DNA of 64,000 nucleotides from Eretmocerus hayati (lineage: Eukaryota; Arthropoda; Insecta; Hymenoptera; Aphelinidae), in NCBI GenBank assembly GCA_029851415.1, contig CM056743.1, positions 65,564,186 through 65,628,185 of the forward strand, in the 5' to 3' direction. Position 1 is the first letter of the stretch; each line of letters opens with the position of its first letter. The translations under genes and the position numbers were made by a program. The notes below the pieces were generated by a model. That model was given only the letters and a program-made list of their open reading frames with translations. It searched no databases and was not told the DNA's origin. Shown here piece after piece: positions 33,362 to 44,510 of this stretch.

Positions 33362-34928
33362 CACTGCGCAACAATATTTTGGGTCGGAAATAATGCATGG
33401 ACCGGACAATGATTTTCTTATGTATTTTTGACGCTGAAACCGAATCCGAGTTCAGATTTGCACTTACACGTCAGAATTTTTTTCTAATCGAAACGGACTG
33501 GTCCTCTGAAGAATAGCGTTTATCACGTTTTTCGCTGATTTTGTAAACTGGAAGCCTCTTAGCCATGGAGTACAGAAGGGTCAAAGTGCATATCAAAATG
33601 TGTTTCCCTACATATTTTGGACCGTTGAAGACAATCCTAGTATTTTTAGAGCACTGTATTGCAACCTCGGAGCCGTATGAGCTTATTAGTCCACCTGGTA
33701 TTTGAAAAAGTCTAATTTTGCAATAAATCTTCGAAAAATCATAGAACAGTCTAGAATGGACCGACATAGACGTTCAACCTCGCATTTTCTTCGTTTTGTA
33801 ACATACTTTGAGGGAAAAAATTTGTCCAACAGCCGTAGAGGCACTGGTTTTACGTTAGGAATTGGTTTCCCAAACACCTTTTTTAGTCGTAACTTTTGCT
33901 GTGCTAAAATAAGGAGGAGAAAAATTTCTTCTTGCACAGGGTATCTGAATATAGTTCTCCGCGCTGTAAAAAAATATTCCGAAAAACTTCAACCAATTGG
34001 CTGAAAGAAAAATCCAACCACATGGTTGAATGGAAAATTCAACCGAATGGTTGAAGAAACTGGTTGAATTTTCAACCAAATTGGTTGAATTTTCAACCAA
34101 ATGGTTGAATTTTTCATTCAACCAAGTGGTTGAAGTTTTTCGAAATTTTTTTTTGCAGTGCGACGCAAAATGGCCATCTGAACACGATCTCGCGGTGTGT
34201 TTTGGGGTACCATGTCAGAATTTGGTCTAGATCAAGGAAACTCCTCGAGAGACAGATTTCTTACAGCTAGGAGAAAATTCTGACGCTGAATGAACCACGG
34301 CATGTTGTAACACGGTCGTTTGGCGTCGGAAAACCATGTTTGGTTACCCCCTGCGAGAGGAAAAGTTTTCTCCTCATGATTTCAGTGCTGCAAGAGTTAT
34401 GACGAAAGTAGGTGTTTGAGAGAGAAATTCCTGACGTCAAACTAGTGCCTCTACGGCTGTTGAGCAACTTTTTCCTCCAAAGTATGTTACAAATCGAGAA
34501 AAATGCGAGGGCGAACGTCTCTTTTGGTCCATTCTAGACTGTTCTATGATTTTTCGAAGACTTGTTGCAAAATGAGACTTTTTCCCTAATACCAGGTGGA
34601 CTAATGAGCTCATACGGCTTCGAAGTTGATATATATAGCGCTCTGAAAACACGAGGACTGTGTTCAGCGGGTCAGAATACATAGGTAAACATATTTTGAT
34701 ATGCATTTTCACCTATCTGCACCGCCTCGCTAAGAGACTTTCAGTTTACATAATTGGCAAAGATCGTAAGAAACGCTGTTTGATAGAGAATCAGTTTTTT
34801 TATTAAGAGAGAATCCTGACGTGTGGGCGCGAATATTAGGTCGGTATCGGTTTTGGCGTCGAAAAATACACAAGAAAATCATTTTCCGATCCATGCATTA
34901 TTTCAGACCCAAATTCTGTTGCGCAGTG
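33362..34928. mobile_element. 1,567-bp foldback transposon, CACTG ends, TAA target duplication
   Basis: The left end is CACTGCGCAACA and the right end is its complement TGTTGCGCAGTG. The arms stay complementary inward (TGCATGGA block, AGAACAGTCTAGAATGGACC block). TAA lies at 33359-33361 and 34929-34931, and the empty site occurs at 7876. CACTG termini with 3-bp duplications fit the EnSpm/CACTA branch of CMC transposons (inference). It has no transposase and carries a smaller nested foldback at 33962-34160. A sister element begins at 63825. Confidence 0.85.
33962..34160. mobile_element. Nested ~200-bp MITE with CAACCA/TGGTTG palindromes
   Basis: The inverted ends CGCTGTAAAAAAATATTCCG and CACTGCAAAAAAAAATTTCG (right end read inward) are followed by AAAAACTTCAACCA. 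The interior is a run of CAACCA(N)TGGTTG palindromes, for example CAACCAAATTGGTTG at 34073-34087. Half of a related element lies at 49770-49835. Confidence 0.7.
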
Positions 34929-35329
34929 TAATTAGTCGGGAATAAAGGATTCTCACAATCTCCCATGATGATCCAGAATTCCGAGCCCAGACACAGCTCT
35001 GAAAATCGCTGAGGAAGAATTTGGGATCGATTCTGATATATTTTGTGGCAAGAATGTCTGTTCAGATATGACAGTCATCCGAGAATGATCGATTTTACCT
35101 CAGAATTCGATAGAGTGCCAGGTCAGGAACACTTTAAGTGTGATTTAAGAACATTGAATAGAATTCTGAGCCTGATCTTAAGTCTAGAAATTGCCGGAGG
35201 AGGATCCCAGATCAATATTTGTCAAAAAAAGCAGCAAAACAGTGCAGATTATTTAGGGAACGGTGAGTTCTAGGTGACAAATAATCATACTGCCGATCCA
35301 CAATGACTCAGGTACATTCTTTGAATGAT
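34929..35329 (+). repeat. 535-family modules, continuing to the inversion point
   Basis: Similar to 30840-31170 (GTGGCAAGAATGTCTG, CCAGGTCAGGAACACTTT). Orientation switches near 35330. Confidence 0.7.
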
Positions 35330-37957
35330 CTGCACTCCTCGACGACTTTTCCTGGACGAATATTGTTCCCAAATTTGTTGCGGCAATTCGGGGCCTACGG
35401 ATTGAGGTCGGGAATCTGCTAAATACTCGACAAATTCACTCCAAGTGTTTTGGTAGCGGCAGCATATCGATTTCCGAGCTAAAATCGATTATCCCTGATT
35501 CATGTCAGTGTTTGAGAGACGCACCTGACAGGGAAATCGGATCAGAGTCGATGTCGAACTCATTTACGGTTGTTCTCAAAGCCGTGTTTAGACCTAAGGC
35601 CGGAGAATTTGTAGGACAACGCATCAAAAAGGTTCTTGGGGTGGCAGTACGACCGTCTTCGACTTATAAACCAGTTTCATGGCTGATACGCGCCAGTCGT
35701 CGCTCTTTCTTTGCTCAGACTCGATCCAGAGCTGATTGCAGTGATTCTCAGACATGGGGTTGGATTTCGAATATTGCCTAACATCTCCCACATATACTGC
35801 AAGTTTTTGTGAATCGGCGATATGATTTTTTTTCACTTGAAAATCATCATTCCTCAAATAATCTGCATTACTGAACAGCTTTTCTTGGACGAATATTGTT
35901 CCCAAAATTTTCTGCGGCAATTCCTGGTCTACGGATTAAGGTTCAAAATCTGCTCAATACTAGACAGATTCACTCCAAGTGTTTTGGGAGCGGCAGCATG
36001 TCAATTTCCGAGCTAGAATAGATTATACTTGATGCATGTGAGTGCTCAAGTGACGCGCCTAACAGGGGAATCGGATCAGAATCGATGTCAAACTCAACGA
36101 CGGCTGTTCTCAGAGTCGGGTTCGGGTTCAAAATCCGGAGAATTTGTAGTAAAACGCATCATACAGGTTTTTGGGGTGATAGTAGGACCGTCTCTGACTT
36201 GAAAATCATCATCCTTGACTAATACGCGCCACTCATCGCTTTTTCTTTGCTCAGACTCGACTCAGCGCAGATTGCAGTGAGTATCAGACATGAGGTTGGG
36301 CTTCACATATTGCCTAACATCTTCTGCATGTACTGCGAGTTTCTAAAAATCAGCAGTATAATATCCTCCAACCTAAAAATCATCATTCCTCGAATAATCT
36401 GCATTACTGAACAGCTTTTCCTGGACAAATATGGTTCTCAAATCTCTCGGCAGCAATTTCTCGACATCGGATCAGGCTCAAAATTCTGATCAGCAATCGA
36501 GGAATTCATTCAAAGTTTCCTCGACTCGGCAGCATATCCAAATGCGAGCTAAAATCGGTCATTCTCAATCGAATCCTGTACTAGCAAGACTTCCCTGACT
36601 CGGGAGAGATCGAATTCTATCTCAAACTTGACCACGGAAATTCTCAAAGCCATGCTTGGGCTCAAAATTCTGCTGAGTGATGGTAGAACGCACGAGGGAG
36701 CTTTTCTTGGTAGCAGCAGAGAAGTTTCCGACCTAGAAACCACTATCTCTGACGAATACGCAGCGCTCGTCACCTTTCTTCGATCTGGGATCGGTCTCAG
36801 AGCCAATTGCGGTGACTCTCCGACCTGGGGTCAGGCTCAAAATATCGATTTACATCCCTAGAATATACCACAAGTCACTGTAGATCAGCAGTATACTTGT
36901 TTGCGACCTAGAACTCACCATTTCTTGAATAATCTGCTCTGTTTGCGCAGCTTTTTCTTGGCGAATATTGATCTGGGAATTCTCCTACGGCAATTTCTCG
37001 ACCTTACAATTAGTCTCAAAATTCCATTGAATTTCCCAGAACCGCACTCAAAGTGCTCCTGACCTGGCAGCATATCGAATTCTGAGGTCAAATCGGTCAT
37101 TCTCTGATGTCTGTCATATCTGACCAGACATTTTTGCTACAAAATAGATCAGAATCGATCTCAAATTCTCCTCCAGGAATCTTCAGACCTGTGTTTGGGC
37201 TTGAAATCCTGGAAATTTATGGGAGAATGTGCTGGAACGGGTTTTGAATTGGCAGTAGGATTGTATCCGACTCATAATCCATTTTTCCCGACTAATCATC
37301 AAGGCTCGTCACCGTTCCACGGCTCAGAATCGATCTCAGAGCTAATTGTGTTGATCCTCATACATGGGGATGAACTCAAAATACTGCTCTTCACCCTCAA
37401 AAAGTACTCCAAGTTATTACAGATCGGCGGTACCTTCTCTTTCGCCTAGAAATTCCGATTCATCTAATATTCTGCGCGGTCAGACAGCCTTCTCTGGACG
37501 AGCATTGATCTCAAATTCCTCTGCGGCAATTTCCAGACTCGAGACCAGGCAAAAATTCTGTTCAATGCTCTAGAAATACACCCAAAGTGTTTTTCATCTG
37601 GCAGAATTTCGCATTCTGAGCTAAAATCGATCATCTCGAATGCCCCTTCAGATCTGAAGAGACCTTCCCGCCACAGAATAAGTCTGAACCGATCTCAAAA
37701 TTCTGAGAATGGATGGAGGAATGTTCTGAAAAGGGTACAGAGTTGGCAGTAGAATCATTCTCGACTCAGAATCCAGTACAATCGACTAGTTCGCAGCATT
37801 CATCACCTCTTCTCTGCTCAAAATCGATCTCAGAGCTGATCGCGGTGACTCTCAGACTTGGGGTTGAGCTCACAATACTGTCATCTACCTCTAGAAGGTA
37901 CTCCAAGTGATTGCAGATCGGCAGTAGAACTACTGAAACGCCACGCGTGAATTTCAT
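35330..37957 (-). repeat. ~535-bp module array, minus-strand arm
   Basis: Reverse-oriented modules; landmarks at about 35860, 36395, 36930 and 37465 keep the ~535-bp period. It mirrors 30700-32430 with one module more, and its distal end (37195-37957) mirrors 7291-7970. Confidence 0.75.
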
Positions 37958-39840
37958 TCCGGCGAAATATCGATCTCCAACCCCATTTCGCGTTCAACAC
38001 GCCCCCACCTCTACCCCCTCTGTATGAGACAAAATCAGATTAGCACATCTCCTAGCCCTGTCAATTACGGAGAGAATGCCGTTTGATTCATTTCGATAGC
38101 TTGAAACCAATTTTGAAGCGATTTTTGGCCATAGTTGGAATGTGACCACGATAGTGCGGCGTGTCGGTCGCCGTGGGATGGGATACGTACAAACCGGAGA
38201 CACGTCTTAGTGTACTCTCGAATGACACAGAACTATCAAGTATGCGTAAATCTTTAAAATAACCAAATGTGTACAGTGGGAGAATACGAGTGTTCTTATC
38301 CTGATGTGAAATTAGGCCAGCTTGACCAAATCATTCGGTCTGTGAGATTCGCTCGTATGAGTCTGTCCACATAACTTTTAATATTCGAGTTGCCGGAAAG
38401 CGGAATGTCTCTTCATGTGGCGCGCATCTGAAACCATGTTTGCTGGTTATCAAGACCTCTGAAATAGGTGGAAAATTACGTGCCCACTCCTTGAGGAGAA
38501 AATTATACTCCTTGTATTGATGAAGACCACATTTAGCCATCCAAGAGACCATGATTGTGACTGCACCCTACTTGATCCACATCTATGTACTCACAACACG
38601 CACAGATCGCCTTAAACACAGTTACGTATCGTATCTTATTTTTCTTGAATTCATGACCATGCGCGACAAGTGCGAGAGTTCAAGTTTCTCCTATTGGTGG
38701 TATGGCGTCTTTATCTGTAATTTTCGAGAAGACACTATGAAACTCTTGTATCTGAGTCCATAGTGGCATCGATAGGAAAAAAATATTCTCTGGTGTAATT
38801 TAGCTGTTTTCAAGATTCATCTGTACTATTGCATCGGCATAGAAGAGCTCCCATGAACTCAATTACATATGAGTGTCACCGATATAATCTTGGTAATGCT
38901 TCTCACTCAAATAATATTTCATACCTGGACATAGAATGTGGGATATTGTCCATGAAAAAGTGGATGAAATTGGGCAAAAGATTTCAGAAGCGTGCCACCC
39001 CTTTCCCTTCGCGGCTTATGAGAATTTGACCTTTTCCAGTCGAGTAGTCGCATGAACTAATCCATCTCGCCGAGAATATAATTTCAACGCAGTTGGTTGC
39101 ACGCGCCTGAACCAAACGGGATACCATTGGTATTGTTGAGATATCAAAATCCGTTACGATAATGTGATGAACGAGAACGTTATTTTTTCGTGAGCCAAGT
39201 ACGAGAAGTTAGAATTTTTGGTGGAAACTCGGTAACACAAACTCGGGGTTCATTTATGAGTTGTACGTGATGCGCACGTGACTTGAACCAATGCTTCCTC
39301 AAGATATAGAATGTCTAGATGGTCACTGAATTTTGGCGAAATTTTTCGAGCAATCTTGTTTTCGCAGCAGGCTTGGGAAATCAAAGAATGACTCGAGTAA
39401 TATGAGAGATTTCTCGAAAATGAGGGTTGGGCCCTCTTCTGCGGATGGCCAGATCCCTTTGGCGGTCCGAGGATCAGGGTCCACACGTAGAAGCATTGAA
39501 ACCTATCGGAATCAATCCGGAAACTCGATGATTGTTTGTATGTTCTAGGATGTCGTGTAATAACACGAATGCTAAAAGTTCCGTGGACAGACTCTCATAT
39601 ACGACCGTGGTCGAGACATTTGAACGAATATATCATAAACCAATCACCCTAGGATAAATAGCTAGCTATTTCACATTACCAGAATCGCATTGATATTGTC
39701 AGGAAGATCTGATTGAATCAATATAATGGAAAAAGTATATCATTCGAATGCGAAATGGAATCCATTCGTTAAGGACCCCCAGAAGTTATATTGACCTGCA
39801 ATGATAATTATCCATATCATGAGATCATCCATGCAGTCAT
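37958..39840. other. Apparently single-copy DNA, no gene identified
   Basis: No repeat seen elsewhere in the window. A minus-strand frame 38331-38552 (73 codons, containing KEYNFLLKEWARNF) and another at 39250-39486 look less repeat-like than most, but I recognise neither. They could be exons of an unknown gene or chance frames. Confidence 0.35.
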
Positions 39841-39857
39841 TTATGATTGAAGGATAC

Positions 39858-39950
39858 GGCGTTTGGTGCGTTTCTTGTACATTATCCGATATCCACATTC
39901 ACGGCAGCGGATGGGGTCTCTCGGTCGGATCTCATTATCATGATGACATC
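39858..39950 (-). CDS. RNA polymerase subunit RPB12/RPABC4 (POLR2K) exon, partial
   Basis: The minus strand encodes [13 protein letters not shown] followed by [17 protein letters not shown]. This is the near-invariant zinc-ribbon core of RPABC4 (RPB12), the small subunit shared by RNA polymerases I, II and III. It includes the second zinc-binding pair CREC. The exon is preceded by a good acceptor (pyrimidine-rich TTTCTTCCACAG ending at 39951). After TKR a possible donor GTATCC at 39857 would split a codon beginning with C, as expected for the following leucine of the family. Without splicing, the frame reads RRILQS then stop at 39841-39843. The first cysteine pair and the C-terminal VVFDAR-type end were not found, so this may be an exon of a live gene or an isolated pseudo-exon. 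Confidence 0.72.
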
Positions 39951-40565
39951 CTGTGGAAGAAAGACTAATGAATTCAAGGAATTTCAGATGGATTAGAATA
40001 GGGACTTATTGGATGGAGAAGGGGTCGCTAACTTGGTCCATTGTTCATGTCAGAAGATAATCACGTAATCGGGTCAGCACTTGATGCAGCTGAAGACAAT
40101 CTTATCTTGTTACAATAACTCATCAGGACAGTCGTTTTGGTGTGAGTGACGGCTGGAGATTATACAGCAGATTCTTGAATAGTGGACATCTCGCAGTAGC
40201 GCACATTTTTGGAGCCTAACTTGATTTCTCTTGATTGTCATGGGTCCGGATCCTTGGCAATGCAGACAGAGCAATAACGAACACCTTGCAGGAGCGGACA
40301 AGTTTTACTGGTCAAATGAGCCTCCTGCAGACCATTTCCTTCTGAAATGATGGGCATGACAAATTTTCTTCCCCAATCTTTGGCCGAGGACTATGACGTG
40401 GAATTCTACATCAACTTTGACGTAAATATTTACGTGAGTTTTCACACCAATTTTTACATGGAAAGTTACGTGGGATCGTACATGGAAAATACGCTGCTGA
40501 AAGAGATGAGCAAAGAGCTGATTCATGGCGACGTACGGTGGTGGCATTCATCGAAACGCTAAAAT
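39951..40565. other. Flank of the RPB12 exon; no confirmed exon
   Basis: The minus strand holds cysteine-pair coding patches (VRYCSVC near 40250, VFSCIKC near 40090) in different frames. Neither splices convincingly to the exon. At 40395-40500 a short tandem stretch built on ACGT-containing 12-18 bp units (GACGTAAATATTTACGTG) gives artificial valine-rich frames. Confidence 0.3.
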
Positions 40566-41088
40566 CAGCTGAAAACACAGTATTAGCGGTTTAACTGGGA
40601 GCGGGAGCGATTTGGGACATTTTTCATGAGGAACAAAAATGTTGCGTCTCTCCAGACACATTTCTTGGTGGCCTGGGTTCTTCAGAAAAACCACATTTTT
40701 TGAGGTTTTGGGGTCTTTTTATGGGAGAATTTTGAGATTTCGATCACGGCAATCAAAAGAGCCCAGAATTTCACGTCGAAATGTGGTTTGGAAGTTTTAA
40801 ATGAATTGATGTTATCAGCTCTACAACAGTCAAACAGAGAGGTAGCCAGAAAATTGCCTAGGAGCGTTGAAAACCCCCCTGAAACTTAGAGGGAAAGCAA
40901 TTTGAGGCATTTTACACGAGGAATAAAGTTCTTGCATTCCTCAAGACACATTTTTCTGGTAGCCTGGGTTATTCATTTGGGCATTTTTCGAGAAGCTCTT
41001 GGAAATTTTTCAGGACTTTTGAGCAAGAGTTAGCAGAAGAATCGTCGGTGACATACTGATGGGATATTTTAGAGTCACACGTTTGTAA

Positions 41089-41993
41089 CAGACTCCTCTC
41101 TTAACTTTTCCGAGTGAAATCTCACTCGGAAAGAGTGAGTTCTGACTCGGAGTTCGGAGTGAAATCGTGGCAACTCGGTACCGAGTGAGTTTCACTCAGA
41201 AAAAAGAGTGAGATTTTTCACTCGGGGAATCCGAGTGAATCCAAATGTTATTTAGCTGAAACTGAATATTTTCGTTTAATCAATACGTTGCGGGCTATAA
41301 AATTAATAAATTATTATTAATCATCTGAAGGTTGGAAAGAAAGAAAAAAATCAATCCCGCCTGTGGCGGGATGGTCACTTCAATATTTTCGTAATTTGGG
41401 AAGTGCGGGGAATCGAACTCGGTTGTCATGATTGTAAGTCGGACTGCTTCTCCACTGGGCTACTGCTGCTGTTGAAAGCTGAGGTCCATAGCAATCTGTT
41501 ACGTGAATGATGCACCGTGTAACTTTATACGTGTCGTAAGTGGAAATGAAAATATAAAAACTAGCAATGGCTTCGGGTGAAGAAATAACACAAGTGAAAC
41601 CTACATTTCCCCGGTAACAGGACATTGCTTCTATATTAATAGGGTTGATCAATTGACACGTAATATGATATAATATTGGTCTGTGCATGCATTTATAAAA
41701 CTTATGGAAGAGGATATTGACATTACTTAGCTCAGTTTTTCAAGGAATATTGTAGGAAATCTACTATTTTCCTCTTTGTAAGCAACGCATTGAGATCCAT
41801 CAGTAACAAACGTGCGGTTGAACATAACCTAAAATTTGATTTGAGCGTCTCACTCTTGCATCCGAGTGAAATTTCACTCGAACTTCGGAGTGAAATTTTT
41901 GATTTTTTTGATATCTGACTCTTTACCGAGTGAAATGGACTTTCACTCGGAATCCGAGTGGAAAATCTCACTCGGAGAAGTTAAGAGAGTCTG
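41089..41993. mobile_element. 905-bp inverted-repeat element with CCGAGTGA-rich ends
   Basis: Ends CAGACTCCTCTCTTAAC (left) and, inward from the right, CAGACTCTCTTAACTTCTCC are near-identical. Each is followed by 130-150 bp of repeated ACTCGG / CCGAGTGA words. The centre (41250-41850) is AT-rich and carries a SINE-like tRNA gene copy. No target duplication is clear. No transposase. Confidence 0.75.
41344..41470 (-). ncRNA. tRNA-derived SINE or tRNA-like Pol III transcript
   Basis: On the minus strand TAGCCCAGTGGAG fits the Pol III A box and GAGTTCGATTCC fits the B box at tRNA-like spacing. The cloverleaf is poor: the anticodon and T stems do not pair, so this is not a working tRNA. Downstream a perfect hairpin CCCGCC-TGT-GGCGGG (41356-41370) and seven T residues (41344-41350) form a Pol III-style end, giving a transcript of about 125 nt. 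Confidence 0.55.
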
Positions 41994-42600
41994 AAATTTC
42001 CTAGCATTCTCCCGAAAGAACTACAAAAATGTCTCCGAATCAAGATTGCTGTCGAATTTGCGGCGAAATACTGCAGAAACGGTTGGAAATGATATTTCCG
42101 GATGCTATCAGGAACCTTTCAAAAATATTTAAAAAAGCTTCCAGCGATATCCCAGAAACCTCCTACTCCAGATTACTGCGATATAGTTGGTGATTAATTC
42201 AGAGATATTCCAAAGCCACATGCATGGTATATTGCACTGGAATATTCCAGACACCTCTCGGATATCTTATAAGGAATGTTTCTGGAAAATATTCGGTAAT
42301 ATTCCATGAAATGTTTCCGGGATTTTTTAGGAAGATATCTGTGCAATATGACAATGAAATATCACAAATTTATTTCTTGGCATATTCTTGCGAGGTTTCT
42401 TAGAGATTTCGTTGGCATTTCTCAATCGAACCCCTATTAGAAATGAGTTTGAAGTCTTGATCCAATCTTGATAAGAAACTTGAAACCTGGATCAAGGTTG
42501 AATCAAGTCAAGAGACGGGGACTGGATCTACTTAGTTTGATCTTCTTGCGTGAACTTTCTGGGGATTCTTTAGTGCACTTGAATTTCTCAGCATACATAA

Positions 42601-43660
42601 GAACAACATGAACCTCAAATTATTATTACTGTTCCATGTTCGCCTGAAGTTTGAATTTGATGGGAAAATTATTTTCATGAATACACATCTATTGGAAATA
42701 CATGAGCAGTTCTGCGTGAACTTGCTCGAAACAGACTCAAAAATAGACGAAAGGCAAAACTGAACTTCTGTCCTCGTAAGGTCGATTTTTTTACCACTAA
42801 TATCATCTAGATGGAGGATCAGAAGTCAAAAATATTGGAAGTCAGAAAAAATATTTACGTGTTGAATCCCATAAGAGCTCAGCTCGATATCGTTATTTCG
42901 CAACGGAAATGATAGGCACGGAAATGACATTTCGTGTTTGATCAGTGAATACGGATCGGAGAATTAACGAATCGCTTATTCCGCTTAGCACGGTCTTTTG
43001 CACACCAAATACTTGCAGAAAGTCGGACGAGAACTTGGATTATCAATATTTTAACCTTGTTGCGAGATGCGTACGGAAATAACACTCTTATTTACCACGG
43101 CATTTTTTCGAAGAAGAGCACGCCGCCACTTCTTGGAAGTGAAGCGATGGATGTTTATACCGCAGCTGTTTGATAGTTTGAAGTGAGAGGATCAAAATGT
43201 GCCCATGAGCGAATGCTCATAAGTCGATAGACGCTCTCACGCAACACATATTGTCAAAACCATAATTTTGGCGCAAATTCGAGGACATAATCTACCCACA
43301 GCGTTGAGCGGGTAAAATAGCTAGTTGCGACTTGTAAACTATCAAAACATGTTCAGAATATACCCAGATTTGATGTCGTTTTGTGGCGGAATCATTTAGA
43401 AATCGTATGTCTTCATAGCGTGCCCTTGAACGCCGAGTTTTGGGGTGCGGACATGGCACGGAAATGACATTTTGACCCCTAATTCGCAATTTTCGACCCT
43501 TACACCTCAAGATAGGTCTGATATGACTTTTTGCTAAGAAAGAGCACAAAAATACACAAGAAACGTGTTTTGCACAATCGACTGAGAACGCGTAGACGCC
43601 GCAATAAGCCGAGACACATTGGGAGCAAGTTTACGCAGAACTGCTCATATCAGAGAATCG
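42601..43660. other. No gene seen
   Basis: AT-rich. The phrase GGCACGGAAATGACATTT occurs twice (about 42914 and 43454), flanking about 540 bp. No other structure was found. Confidence 0.4.
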
Positions 43661-43810
43661 TCATGTATACTGGACAGGAAGGTGAACTGCAGTGCATCGA
43701 GAACTGCTGTCTCACTCGCACACATAAGTTAGGGTACCATAACCTATTGGTGCGAGTAAAACAGTAGATCTCGATGCACTGCAGTTCATCTTCCTGACGA
43801 GTGTACACTC
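43661..43810. repeat. ~145-bp hairpin
   Basis: Two arms of about 64 bp, sharing GAACTGCAGTGCATCGAGA and ACTCGCAC with a few mismatches, face each other around a loop that is itself palindromic (GTTAGGGTACCATAACC). The size and shape suit a small MITE or a long hairpin RNA. No precursor-miRNA features can be claimed from sequence alone. Confidence 0.7.
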
Positions 43811-44189
43811 ACCGGACAAAATATCTGCACAAATCTCAAAAAGTGTTTCGTCCCTGAGCGGTTGTTTCAATCTCTATCAAACCATTTTTGGTGCTCCGAA
43901 TCACAACTTCAAGCTCAACAGTTTAGAATTAGAATCCAGTATCAAAATTTCGAATAGCAGTTGTGGGACGAAAATCCTTTTTTGCAATTTCGTGCGCAAA
44001 GTTGTGCGTAAATCCAACTTCTCTCCATTATCAGCAGTGCGTGGAGTAATGCGGAAAAGACTTCTCGCACAGTTTCACATTTACGCACCGATGAACTGTG
44101 CGCGAAATTTACAAGTTGAACATTTGGTCTCGTCGATCTTGAAGGACGGTGGGGAACTAAATAAATTCCCAAAATTTCATGATGGAAAT

Positions 44190-44241
44190 TTTATTGCAAC
44201 ATTTCGTCCACTAGGTTTTGTGGACCTCATCAGGCTTCAGG
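44190..44241 (-). ncRNA. Hammerhead-ribozyme-like motif, left arm
   Basis: Minus strand: CTGATGA, stem II GTCCAC/GTGGAC with an 8-nt loop, then GAAA. The base after GAAA is T here instead of C, weakening the minimal stem III. Confidence 0.5.
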
Positions 44242-44457
44242 TTTGTTATTCTTTAGATCGTCATGATATTTTGGACGATCTTGTAATAGAGCACAGACAT
44301 AACGTCTAGCTCCTGTCAATTCAAGTAAATAGAGTGAGTACAAGTAAATAGAGAGAGTTTGGACTCACTCTATTTACTTGAATTGACAGGAGCTAGACGT
44401 TATGTCTGTGCTCTATTACAAGATCGTCCAAAATATCATGACGATCTAAAGAATAAC

Positions 44458-44510
44458 AAACCTGAAGCCTGATGAGGTCCACAAAACCTAGTGGACGAAA
44501 CGTTGCAATG
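44458..44510 (+). ncRNA. Hammerhead-ribozyme-like motif, right arm
   Basis: CTGATGA at 44469-44475, then G, then stem II GTCCAC (44477-44482) pairing with GTGGAC (44491-44496), GAAA at 44497-44500, and CGTT giving an AC/GU minimal stem III with cleavage expected after 44504. GC on both sides can start stem I. One extra G separates the core from stem II, which departs from the strict consensus and may lower activity. Confidence 0.55.

Larger units (their letters stand above)
40566..42600 (+). mobile_element. Element E, copy 1 (left end CAGCTGAAAACACAG), with insertions
   Basis: Starts CAGCTGAAAACACAG then TATTAGCGGTTTAACT. These ends reappear reversed at 61615-61646. Blocks at 40690-40855 and 42256-42420 are adjacent in copy 2 (60275-60600) but here are 1.4 kb apart, separated by the 905-bp element at 41089 and other DNA. 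No right terminus is found, so this copy is probably truncated. No protein is encoded. Confidence 0.6.

Noticed and set aside
39480..39515. C-terminal exon of RPB12 (reverse strand AG-GTTTCAATGC)
   Set aside because: Only a few residues resemble the family end, a valine is missing and no stop follows in place.
40110..40301. Nanos-like or zinc-ribbon finger (CLHC, KCALLRDVHY, QNDCP)
   Set aside because: Cysteine spacing fits only in part, one cysteine is serine, the histidine is misplaced and the best-matching pieces are in different frames.
44110..44309. Coding frame VEHLVSSILKDGG repeated at three places
   Set aside because: It is the antisense of the hammerhead-bearing arm; conservation follows the inverted repeat, not a protein.
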